10,461 bases of DNA from CAYPIE01 sp964410665 (lineage in GTDB: Bacteria; Planctomycetota; Planctomycetia; Gemmatales; Gemmataceae). Positions 1-5,957 of the stretch are shown one piece after another; within the stretch, counting starts at the first letter, position 1, and each line of letters begins with the position of its first letter. The DNA is taken from assembly GCA_964410665.1 (NCBI GenBank), contig CAYPIE010000148.1:1-10461 (forward strand), read 5' to 3'. The position numbers and the translations under genes are program-made. The notes below the pieces were generated by a model. It saw only the letters and a list, made by a program, of their open reading frames with translations, was not told the DNA's origin and did not search any database.

Positions 1-86
1 TTCTGGCTCTTCGCATCGCAATCGCTTCTGCCGCTTCGCATCACAATCGCTTCTGCCTCTTCGCACCGCAAACGCTTCTGCCTCTT
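1..86. repeat. 25-bp tandem direct repeat, about 3.4 copies, cut by window edge
   Basis: Three adjacent 25-base units are visible at 1-25, 26-50 and 51-75. Each begins TTCTG, carries CTTCGCA in the middle and ends in CGC. A fourth copy starts at 76 and loses similarity after about 11 bases. Copies differ from each other at a few positions (for example G/C at base 6 and T/C at base 16). A 25-base period does not keep a reading frame, which argues against a protein repeat. The array lies just past the stop codon of the RCK membrane protein gene on the minus strand and probably continues left of the window. Confidence 0.8.
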
Positions 87-126
87 GTTGGTTTTGCGTT
101 TCTCTTGCAACTCCACGGTTCTGGAT

Positions 127-2199
127 TCATTCAGGCATTGTTGCTTTGGGAGTATGTTCTGGTGGAAGACATCCGTCCTGCCTGCGCTGCAAGTTACTAT
201 TGTGATTCGACTCTTCTGACGCCTTTGCAGCGGGCTCAGAGCTGCGAACTTCGACAAGCTCGGCATCAATGCGTTCGCGAAGCAAGAGTCGCAACCACTC
301 TTCGGCCTGACCACGGGTCATATGCTCGGCAAAACGAAACGGTGTTTGTTGCATCAGGGCACTGGCCTGTTCGGCAGGGATGCCGCGCGCCAATCGGACG
401 CGTACGGCGAGGTCCTCGCGCATGCCAATCGGGTAGCCACGCACCTCGATGCCCCAATTCTGTGGGACCGGTTTACGTTGGATGAGTCGGCCCAGATCCA
501 TGGGTGTGGTAAACACGGTCAACTGATCGCCCGGTTGTAGCCGGTAGTTACTGGTATCGCGGCTAGCGTTGGGGTCGAGACCTGAAAGCCCGATCGGGAT
601 GAGGTTGTAGTCGATGGCAATGGTTTGCAAGGATTGACCGACCAGGGTGGTGTCCTCGGCCTTGACCTTCAGATCCACCACCACCATATCCTGTTCGCCG
701 AGCCGGAACACCGCTTGGACGCGGTCCTCAAACAGGCCGGCCATAAAGGCTGGGGCGGCGAGAGCAGGTAACGAGACTGCCAGCGGCATGGTCTCGGCCG
801 CAGCCATGGTCTCGGCCAGCATCGGGTCGCTGAGCCGCACCACGACACGTTTGTCGGGAGCGAGATCGGGGACCATCAGGGCGACTTCCAGGTTGGCCAG
901 TTCGTTCGAGGTCACTGCGATGACGGCTTTGGCCGACTGGACGCGGGCTTGCACGAGCACTTCGGGAACGGTGCCGTCGCCGATCAACACGGGCACTCCA
1001 AAGCGCCGACAGGTCGCGACAAAGTTGCTGCTCTCATCCGATTCGACCACCACAACGCGTTCACCCACATCCAATAGATGCTCGACTAGACGAAAGCCAA
1101 CATTGCCCAACCCAATCACCACGACATGGCCACTGTCGGGAATCTTGCGAATTTCCAGGGCTCCGCCGAGGCGTGCCCGCAGCAGAAAGTTGGTGAAGAT
1201 CGCCGTAAAGGCGGCGAGCATGATCGCACCCATGATTCGCATAAAGCTGACAAAGACCATGGCGGCTTTCGGATAGTCGACATCTTTGTAATCGTCGCCG
1301 CGGAGGTCGGTCATGGTGGCCATGGCGCTGATGGTGCGGTAAAGTCCATCGGCCCAGCCACGTTGCAACCAATAATGGAATATCAGCGTGCTGATCAGCA
1401 GAATGAAGGCCAGCACTGCCCCGGCAATCTTGACCGAGCGATCGACCTCCAGGAGGGTACGGAGCACGACTCGCCACAGGCGACGCAACTTGCCGGCCCA
1501 GAGGACTGGGGGAAACAGGTCATCCCGGCCCGGATCCCGGGCGTGGGCAATCGCCTGCGGGGGCCCGGCGACGGTCAATCGATCCCCGACCTGTAGCCGG
1601 GCGTGAAAGTCGAGGTTCATCAGCACACGATGCTCGGCCTCGGGGCACTGATGGGCCACCGATTGGAGGCCATGGCGGTTAAACACTTCCCGAATCGTGA
1701 GGCCGATGAGTGGTGAATCCTCATCCAGGATCAGTTCCGTGACATGGTTCTGGCCGCCCTCCACATTGGTGAACTCGGCCAGTTCTTCGCAGTCCAGGGC
1801 CCGTCGGGCCAGCCGAGGGGCGGCGAGAGCCGAGACCGACAGGGCGATGGTATTGGGCATCATTTTGCCCAGACGGGTCACCAGATTTTGGTTGAACATG
1901 CGGATAACAATTCGCACTTCAGAATTGAGCCGTCGGATGCCGAGCGCACAGGAGATGTTGATGAGGTCCTTGCTAGTGAGGATCAGCACGCCGCGGGCGA
2001 GGTGGACATCGGCCTGTTCGAGGATCTCACGTTTGCGACAATCGCCTTGGATTAAGCGGACATGGGGATGTTGCAGGCGTGGATCATCGGGTTCGGCCTG
2101 GTTGTCGACAACGACTACCGGATGGTCTAGGCTTTTGAGATGTTCCAGGACCCGCCAACCGACCAGGCCTAAGCCGCAGAGAAGAATGGGTCGATCCAT
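127..2199 (-). CDS. RCK-pore-RCK membrane protein (TrkA-N/TrkA-C domains, two-helix ion channel-like core) with L7/L12-like tail
   Basis: Probably an inner-membrane, nucleotide-gated cation channel or channel-like protein of 690 residues. Residues 9-14 (GLGLVG) start a first TrkA-N Rossmann domain, followed by a TrkA-C-like segment near 160-215. Hydrophobic helices at about 259-278 and 311-340 flank a pore loop near 285-304. A second Rossmann domain starts at 363-368 (GLGNVG), with a second TrkA-C segment near 502-569. The helix-pore-helix plus RCK plan is that of prokaryotic K+ channels, but the filter position reads TMTDLRGD rather than TVGYGD, so K+ selectivity is not supported. Residues about 596-650 resemble the L7/L12 C-terminal domain. 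I chose the ATG at 2199 over an upstream in-frame start at 2247 because AAGGGGGA lies 6 bases before it and the Rossmann fold then begins at once. It is divergent from the BFD-like gene. Confidence 0.85.
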   Translation of the reverse strand: MDRPILLCGLGLVGWRVLEHLKSLDHPVVVVDNQAEPDDPRLQHPHVRLIQGDCRKREILEQADVHLARGVLILTSKDLINISCALGIRRLNSEVRIVIRMFNQNLVTRLGKMMPNTIALSVSALAAPRLARRALDCEELAEFTNVEGGQNHVTELILDEDSPLIGLTIREVFNRHGLQSVAHQCPEAEHRVLMNLDFHARLQVGDRLTVAGPPQAIAHARDPGRDDLFPPVLWAGKLRRLWRVVLRTLLEVDRSVKIAGAVLAFILLISTLIFHYWLQRGWADGLYRTISAMATMTDLRGDDYKDVDYPKAAMVFVSFMRIMGAIMLAAFTAIFTNFLLRARLGGALEIRKIPDSGHVVVIGLGNVGFRLVEHLLDVGERVVVVESDESSNFVATCRRFGVPVLIGDGTVPEVLVQARVQSAKAVIAVTSNELANLEVALMVPDLAPDKRVVVRLSDPMLAETMAAAETMPLAVSLPALAAPAFMAGLFEDRVQAVFRLGEQDMVVVDLKVKAEDTTLVGQSLQTIAIDYNLIPIGLSGLDPNASRDTSNYRLQPGDQLTVFTTPMDLGRLIQRKPVPQNWGIEVRGYPIGMREDLAVRVRLARGIPAEQASALMQQTPFRFAEHMTRGQAEEWLRLLLRERIDAELVEVRSSEPAAKASEESNHNSNLQRRQDGCLPPEHTPKATMPE

Positions 2200-2205
2200 C
2201 GGGAG

Positions 2206-2213
2206 TCCCCCTT
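2206..2213 (-). promoter_or_regulatory. ribosome binding site deciding the RCK protein start
   Basis: AAGGGGGA on the minus strand ends 6 bases before the ATG at 2199. The in-frame alternative at 2247 would add 16 residues with no family character (cysteine- and histidine-containing, no Rossmann strand), so this site supports the shorter protein. Confidence 0.65.
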
Positions 2214-2309
2214 GTAGGCATGGATGGGATGGCGAACAATGGAGCATGGGGCCTCGGGGCCTGCTACTACATTAAGCTATTCGCCCAGCGGGGATGCTTT
2301 TTTCGGAAT

Positions 2310-2314
2310 GGAGG
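2310..2314 (+). promoter_or_regulatory. ribosome binding site of the BFD-like gene
   Basis: GGAGG stands 4 bases before the ATG at 2319. It supports this start over the in-frame ATG at 2220, which would add 33 residues lacking BFD character and overlap the upstream region of the divergent gene. Confidence 0.65.
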
Positions 2315-2318
2315 ATCA

Positions 2319-2615
2319 ATGCAGCCGGACGACAAGGTCTGCTACTGCTTTCATATCACCTGTCGCAAGCTGGTGAACTACGTCCGTACCCAGCAACCGC
2401 GCGTCGTCAGTCAGTTGTCCGGGTGTGGCGGTGCCGGCACCGGTTGCGGTTGGTGTGTGCCGTTTCTAAAGGTGATTTTCCAACAAGGCAGCCAAGTCAG
2501 CAAACTCGAACAGTTGACACCTGAGCGGTATGAGCAGCTGCGGGCCCGCTACATCCAGGCGGGGAAAGGGACTCCCCCAGCAGGAGCCACACCTCTGCCG
2601 GGGGGGGAGGAATAG
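2319..2615 (+). CDS. BFD-like [2Fe-2S]-binding protein
   Basis: A 98-residue protein whose first half is a bacterioferritin-associated-ferredoxin (BFD) type [2Fe-2S] domain. The cysteine pattern is C8-x-C10-x32-C43-x2-C46, which fits the family pattern C-x-C-x(31-32)-C-x2-C. The glycine-rich CGGAGTGCGWC stretch before the last ligands is also typical. Extra cysteines at 15 and 36 are present. The last 45 or so residues are charged, then proline/glycine-rich, and unassigned. BFD itself is an electron donor that helps release iron from bacterioferritin, but the same domain occurs in NirB, NasA and NifU-type proteins. No bacterioferritin is nearby, so the partner is unknown. Likely cytosolic. 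It is transcribed away from the RCK protein across a 119-base gap in which I find no convincing promoter, and it converges on mcsB. Confidence 0.85.
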   Translation: MQPDDKVCYCFHITCRKLVNYVRTQQPRVVSQLSGCGGAGTGCGWCVPFLKVIFQQGSQVSKLEQLTPERYEQLRARYIQAGKGTPPAGATPLPGGEE

Positions 2616-2623
2616 TCGTGGGG

Positions 2624-2648
2624 TGAGCGCTGGACGGAAGAACGCTCA
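2624..2648 (+). terminator. weak stem-loop between convergent BFD-like gene and mcsB
   Basis: TGAGCG at 2624-2629 can pair with CGCTCA at 2643-2648 across a 13-base loop. It lies 8 bases after the BFD-like stop codon, in the 73-base gap between convergent genes, where a terminator is expected. There is no U-run and the stem has only six pairs, so its activity is doubtful. Confidence 0.2.
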
Positions 2649-2688
2649 ACGGTGACGGGGTATGTACGCCAAGGTGCGGCGTTGCTGC

Positions 2689-3759
2689 TCAATTGGAGCT
2701 GGTGGAAATCTGGCGGAAGCGGTTACGGAGATAACTGGCGCGAGCTTCGTTGCGTTTCTCCCCATCCAACTCTTTTTGCATGAGTTTTTGCAGGTGTGCA
2801 GGCTGGGTGTGAATGAACAGCTCGTTCAGGGTCATGGGCGACAACTCATCAACAATCTGCAGATGGATGCCGAGTCGGACCGAGGAGAGCAGTTCGACGG
2901 TCTCATCCGAGGTCATCATGGTAGCCGACTGCAGGGTACCGATGGCACGGGAGATGCGGTCATGGAGAGCCTGTCGATTTTCTCGCTGTAATGTCAGGCG
3001 AGCCTGACGTTCATAGTCAACAATCTGGACAATCACCTCGCGGATTTCCTGCAAGGCGGTCGTTTCGGTTTTGCCTAGAGTGACCTGGTTGGAAATTTGA
3101 AAAAAGTCTCCGGCGGCGCGACTGCCCTCACCGTACAACCCGCGGACCACCAGATTGATCCGCTGCAAGGCACGAAACACTTTTTCGATTTGTTTGGTGA
3201 GGCTCAAGGCGGGCAGATGCAGCATGACACTGGCCCGCATGCCGGTGCCCACATTGGTGGGGCAGGCGGTGAGATAGCCAAACTGTTCATGAAAGGCATA
3301 GATCAGCCGTTCCTCGAGCAGATCATCAATTCGGTCGATCTCTTGCCAGGCTTCATCGAGGGCAAAGCCACTGCGCATTACCTGGATGCGTAGGTGATCT
3401 TCCTCATTGACCATCACGCCCAGGGACTCACGGTCATCGAACGCCACCCCCCGAGGTCCTTCCAGGACATTGGCGAGTTCGCGACTAATCAATTGTCGTT
3501 CCACCAGGAATTGGCGATCCAACGGGTTCAGCTGGGTCACCGGGATATAGCGGAGCGGCTTGACGAGCTCGAGTTTGAGTAAGCAGTCGCGTAGACGCGC
3601 TTCGATCTCAGTTTTCTGACCGAAGCTCGCTCGGGTGGTGAAGGGGTATTGTGACAGATTGCGGGCCAGGCGGATGCGTGTGGAGACAACCACCTCGGCT
3701 TCGGGTCCGGTGCCACGGAGCCATTCGCCCTGGGACGGCAACAGTTCATCGAGATTCAT
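2689..3759 (-). CDS. mcsB: protein arginine kinase McsB
   Basis: McsB phosphorylates arginines on client proteins, marking them for ClpC-ClpP degradation in the cytosol. It needs McsA as activator. The 356 residues match the usual length (363 in Bacillus subtilis). Guanidino-kinase family motifs are in order: STRIRLARN at 26-34, NEEDH at 118-122, CPTNVGTGMRASVMLHLP starting at Cys166, and YGEGSRA near 209-215. Glu120 and Cys166 align with the catalytic Glu121 and Cys167 known in Bacillus. The C-terminal phosphoarginine-pocket motif RDxxRA appears as RNEARA (336-341), with Asn replacing Asp. The ATG at 3759 was preferred to the one at 3768 because AGAAGGA sits 8 bases before it, whereas it would touch the upstream ATG. 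The gene overlaps the end of the preceding mcsA-like gene by 14 bases, implying translational coupling. Confidence 0.95.
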   Translation of the reverse strand: MNLDELLPSQGEWLRGTGPEAEVVVSTRIRLARNLSQYPFTTRASFGQKTEIEARLRDCLLKLELVKPLRYIPVTQLNPLDRQFLVERQLISRELANVLEGPRGVAFDDRESLGVMVNEEDHLRIQVMRSGFALDEAWQEIDRIDDLLEERLIYAFHEQFGYLTACPTNVGTGMRASVMLHLPALSLTKQIEKVFRALQRINLVVRGLYGEGSRAAGDFFQISNQVTLGKTETTALQEIREVIVQIVDYERQARLTLQRENRQALHDRISRAIGTLQSATMMTSDETVELLSSVRLGIHLQIVDELSPMTLNELFIHTQPAHLQKLMQKELDGEKRNEARASYLRNRFRQISTSSN

Positions 3760-4255
3760 CCACGGCATCCTTCTGGCGGAGCTGGTCGCGCAGGCGGGCC
3801 GCTTCTTCGTACCGCTCGGCCGCGACCGCGGCCCGGAGTGATTGATACAGCCTCAAGCGCTGGTCCGATCCTATTCCCCCGTGCCCTGCTTGCGCATGTT
3901 GGCGGGGGCGTTTGCCGGTGTGAATGACCTGGGGATGAACCCGCTCGAGAATCGGCCGTAGCTGATCGCTAAAGATATCGTAGTCATGCGGGCAGCCCAA
4001 ACGTCCAATCTTCGCCAAGCTCCCAGGGTCGAGCCCACACACCGGACAGACGAGTACCTGCGGTGGCGTCGGAGTGGGTTCGGAGGGGTCCAGGAAGAGA
4101 TCCATGATGGCATGGAGATCAAGTTCCTGGGCCTCGGAGGCCAACAGACGCAACTCGGCGGCACAGGCCTCGCACAGATGCATCTCTCGACTGGTCTGCT
4201 TGTCGATCTCAGTCAAATGGATCGTCGAGGGATTGCCACACTGGTCACACTTCAT
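3746..4255 (-). CDS. mcsA: McsA-like zinc-finger/UVR protein, paralogue next to mcsB
   Basis: McsA activates the arginine kinase McsB. This 169-residue protein has the family plan: an N-terminal zinc finger with CxxC pairs at 3/6 and 28/31, a second finger starting with CPVC at 70-73, and a C-terminal UVR helix pair at about 135-161 (the ERYEEAARLRDQLR stretch). The second pair of the second finger reads GRLGCPHDY, giving Cys88 and His90 where Bacillus McsA has CxxC. The linker at 56-66 is proline-rich (PSEPTPTPPQ). It shares the CPHDY signature with the upstream paralogue but is clearly diverged from it. It starts 97 bases after that gene, and its end overlaps mcsB. The ATG at 4255 starts directly with MKCDQC as McsA proteins do, though the ribosome binding site is weak. 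Which copy activates McsB cannot be told from sequence. Confidence 0.88.
   Translation of the reverse strand: MKCDQCGNPSTIHLTEIDKQTSREMHLCEACAAELRLLASEAQELDLHAIMDLFLDPSEPTPTPPQVLVCPVCGLDPGSLAKIGRLGCPHDYDIFSDQLRPILERVHPQVIHTGKRPRQHAQAGHGGIGSDQRLRLYQSLRAAVAAERYEEAARLRDQLRQKDAVDESR
3768..3774 (-). promoter_or_regulatory. mcsB ribosome binding site inside the upstream mcsA-like gene
   Basis: AGAAGGA on the minus strand lies within the last codons of the upstream mcsA-like gene and ends 8 bases before the ATG at 3759. It abuts the alternative ATG at 3768 with no usable spacing, which decides the start and suggests coupled translation. Confidence 0.6.
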
Positions 4256-4302
4256 GCATCCGATCTCACCGCAAGGAAGAGGGCCGGCGATACCACTGAC
4301 GG

Positions 4303-4322
4303 TGGCGGTCGGCCAACCGCCA
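4303..4322. other. intercistronic hairpin between the two mcsA-like genes
   Basis: TGGCGGT at 4303-4309 and ACCGCCA at 4316-4322 form a perfect 7-bp, GC-rich stem with a 6-base loop in the 97-base gap between the two mcsA-like genes. No U-run follows on the minus strand, so it is not a standard intrinsic terminator. It could affect mRNA stability or the relative yield of the two proteins, or be incidental. Confidence 0.4.
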
Positions 4323-4352
4323 GATCATTCGGCCGTCCAGGCAGCCGAGGAG

Positions 4353-4832
4353 TCAAGCTTGCTCCAGGGTGCGAATGCGATCACGCAGTTGGGCGGCTTG
4401 CTCGTAGTTTTCTTCCACCACGGCCTCTTGTAACTGCTTGCGGAGTTCTGTCAATTCGCGTTCGACTTGCCGCGTCTGCGGGAGGCGACGCGGAATCTTA
4501 CCTACGTGCCGGTTGTGGCCATGAATGCTGTCGAGCAGGGGGACCAACTCGGCGTGGAACACCTCATAATCGTGGGGGCAGCCGAGTCGACCGGTGTTGC
4601 GGAAGTCGGAAAACTTAATGTGACAAATCTCGCACTGCTTTTGATCCAGCTGGCTGGTTTCCTCGCGATCTTCGAGCAAACCTGCCTGCAGACTGGATGC
4701 CTTGGGCGAGCTCGGCGTTTCCAGGTACTTGTGCGCGCAATCATCACAAAGATGAAGTTCCTCATAGCGGTCGTCGCTGAGGATCTCTGTAATGTGTAAG
4801 ATGGCCTGTTTCTGACAATTCTGACACTTCAT
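4353..4832 (-). CDS. mcsA: McsA-like zinc-finger/UVR protein, first gene of the mcs operon
   Basis: A second McsA-type protein, 159 residues. Zinc-finger ligands are visible at Cys3/Cys6, Cys29/Cys32 and Cys67/Cys70. The fourth pair is again GRLGCPHDY, with Cys85 and His87. The segment GHNRHVGKIPRR matches the VHAGKIPKR-type stretch of Bacillus McsA, and a UVR motif (EENYEQAAQLRDRIR) closes the protein at about 126-159. Of the two copies this one looks closer to Bacillus McsA in the second finger and the following segment, judged by eye. A TTG at 4838 would add two residues, but GGGGAG ends 9 bases before the ATG at 4832, so I chose the ATG. It is the first gene after a sigma70-type promoter and is followed by the second mcsA-like gene and mcsB. 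It probably acts in the cytosol as a kinase activator or adaptor for ClpC. Confidence 0.9.
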   Translation of the reverse strand: MKCQNCQKQAILHITEILSDDRYEELHLCDDCAHKYLETPSSPKASSLQAGLLEDREETSQLDQKQCEICHIKFSDFRNTGRLGCPHDYEVFHAELVPLLDSIHGHNRHVGKIPRRLPQTRQVERELTELRKQLQEAVVEENYEQAAQLRDRIRTLEQA

Positions 4833-4841
4833 GGTCAATTG

Positions 4842-4847
4842 CTCCCC
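4842..4847 (-). promoter_or_regulatory. ribosome binding site of the first mcsA-like gene
   Basis: GGGGAG on the minus strand ends 9 bases before the ATG at 4832 and only 3 bases before the alternative TTG at 4838. This favours the ATG. Confidence 0.55.
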
Positions 4848-4910
4848 GCCAGGATCGGCCGCGCACCATTCCCCCGGGTTCTTGGCGTCCTGATACGCCG
4901 CTAATAGGTT

Positions 4911-4938
4911 ATTGTAATGAGTGGCCTGACCTAGTCAA
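4911..4938 (-). promoter_or_regulatory. sigma70-type promoter of the mcsA-mcsA-mcsB operon
   Basis: On the minus strand TTGACT (4933-4938) and TACAAT (4911-4916) are separated by 16 bases. Each matches the sigma70 consensus at 5 of 6 positions. It stands about 80 bases before the first mcsA-like start codon. I see no CtsR heptad pair and no CIRCE element around it; a single AGGTCA lies between the two boxes. Stress control by those repressors is therefore not supported here. Confidence 0.65.
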
Positions 4939-4964
4939 GCAAGCCCCTTCCGGGAAGTGCTTGC
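4939..4964 (-). terminator. hairpin after the PhyH-family gene, abutting the mcs promoter
   Basis: GCAAGC (4939-4944) pairs with GCTTGC (4959-4964), and inside it CTTC (4947-4950) pairs with GAAG (4954-4957). On the minus strand it begins 17 bases after the PhyH-family stop and is followed by only two T residues, then directly by the -35 box TTGACT. It may end the upstream transcript and insulate the mcs operon. The short T-run keeps confidence moderate. Confidence 0.4.
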
Positions 4965-4981
4965 GGTCGATACGGGTTGAT

Positions 4982-5833
4982 TCATTCCGGAGGCTTCTGG
5001 GTGAGGACTTGGGCCGAACGGTCTTTGTCATCGGCCAGCCAGGCCACATCGCTTGGATCATCTTCAAACCGCTTGAGCCCAGCCGCCACAATGGCCGTAT
5101 CGGGAACGACGTCGAGGGGGGTGTAGCGCGGGTGATGGGATTCCTTATACGGATCATTACGTGCGGCATTATAGCAGCAGATCATTGTCCAGCGTGATTG
5201 CTCGGAACGATTTTGGTCCGAGCGATGCAGCAGATTGCAATGGAAGAACAGGGCGTCGCCTGGATCCATCTCCACGTAGACCAATTCGAGGCGATTGAGC
5301 AAGTGCTCGACCCGTTCCATGTCCGCGCCCGCCTGCTGGCCGGTCAAGACGTGCTCCACACGGCCACATTGATGGGAGCCGCGTAAGACCTGTAAGCAAC
5401 CATTCTCCTTGCGTGCCGGATCTACGGCAATCATCACGCTGGTCAGCCAAGGCATCAGTACGCCATTCTGATACCAGTAGCCATAGTCTTGATGCCAAGT
5501 CCAGGCACCACCGACCTTGGGGTCCTTCATGATCATCTTGGAGTGATAATGATAGACCTCGCCGCCGAGGATCTTCTCGGCGGAACGGACCATCCGGGCA
5601 CAGCGGGCAAACGTCCCATAGATCCCCTCGCCGGGATGATTCCACAAGGCCAGGCGGACGGTGCCCCCCTCCCCATCGGCCCTGCCAAAGGAGTGGCGGT
5701 CCAGTTCCCGATCTTCCTTGGCTGCCCGGCGCAGTAGATCCATCTCTTCGGTGGAGAACAACTGTTTGGCCAGGATATAGCCATCCACCTGATACTGGGC
5801 AACTTGCAGTTCCGTCAGTGGTTGATCTGGCAT
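4982..5833 (-). CDS. phytanoyl-CoA dioxygenase (PhyH) family Fe(II)/2-oxoglutarate oxygenase
   Basis: A 283-residue cytosolic oxygenase of the PhyH family, which couples 2-oxoglutarate decarboxylation to hydroxylation of a small molecule. The iron-binding triad is visible: His114 and Asp116 in WHQDYGYW, and distal His203 in FFHCNLLHRS. Arg214 lies 11 residues after the distal His and is the likely binder of the 2-oxoglutarate carboxylate. MDPGDALFFH just before the distal His and the GCLQVLRGSH stretch are typical of PhyH and ectoine-hydroxylase-like members. The length is normal for the family. The substrate cannot be inferred, since neighbours (thiC upstream, mcs operon downstream) do not suggest one. 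The start has only a weak GAGAT ribosome site, but the MPDQPLTELQVAQYQVDGY opening is typical of the family. It is separated from thiC by 124 bases with a hairpin and a possible promoter, so it is probably its own unit. Confidence 0.88.
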   Translation of the reverse strand: MPDQPLTELQVAQYQVDGYILAKQLFSTEEMDLLRRAAKEDRELDRHSFGRADGEGGTVRLALWNHPGEGIYGTFARCARMVRSAEKILGGEVYHYHSKMIMKDPKVGGAWTWHQDYGYWYQNGVLMPWLTSVMIAVDPARKENGCLQVLRGSHQCGRVEHVLTGQQAGADMERVEHLLNRLELVYVEMDPGDALFFHCNLLHRSDQNRSEQSRWTMICCYNAARNDPYKESHHPRYTPLDVVPDTAIVAAGLKRFEDDPSDVAWLADDKDRSAQVLTQKPPE

Positions 5834-5878
5834 GATCGATCTCGGGTGGAATGAAGGAGCGTGGCAGATTCGGTTCTT

Positions 5879-5907
5879 ACTCTAGCGTTCGTTCACAGAC
5901 ACCGCAA
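5879..5907 (-). promoter_or_regulatory. possible promoter of the PhyH-family gene
   Basis: On the minus strand TTGCGG (5902-5907) and TAGAGT (5879-5884) are 17 bases apart, about 45 bases before the start codon. Matches to the consensus are partial (3 of 6 and 4 of 6), so this is tentative. Confidence 0.3.
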
Positions 5908-5920
5908 GCATGCCCGGTCC

Positions 5921-5943
5921 GGGGCCGGCCGGTGCACGGCCCC
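5921..5943 (-). terminator. GC-rich hairpin after thiC
   Basis: GGGGCCG and CGGCCCC form a perfect 7-bp stem with a 9-base loop, starting 14 bases after the thiC stop codon. It lacks a following U-run, so it is either a non-canonical terminator or a stabilising 3' structure. Confidence 0.4.
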
Positions 5944-5957
5944 AGGCCACCGCCCGC

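Noticed and set aside
1..86. CRISPR-like array
   Set aside because: The units are directly adjacent with no spacers, are imperfect, and no cas gene is nearby.
647..1276. Long plus-strand open frame opposite the RCK protein gene
   Set aside because: Its product is rich in Ser, Thr and Arg with no motif, and it is antisense to a gene with clear domains. Such frames are expected in GC-rich DNA.
2600..2607. Run of eight G near the end of the BFD-like gene, a possible phase-variation tract
   Set aside because: Slippage here would change only the last few residues, after the [2Fe-2S] domain, so a switching role is unlikely.
3986..4618. 210-codon plus-strand open frame over both mcsA-like genes
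   Set aside because: Antisense shadow. The opposite frames carry the zinc-finger and UVR motifs.
4839..4981. CtsR heptad repeats or CIRCE element in front of the mcs operon
   Set aside because: Only a single AGGTCA is present. No tandem heptads and no TTAGCACTC-type inverted repeat were found by eye.
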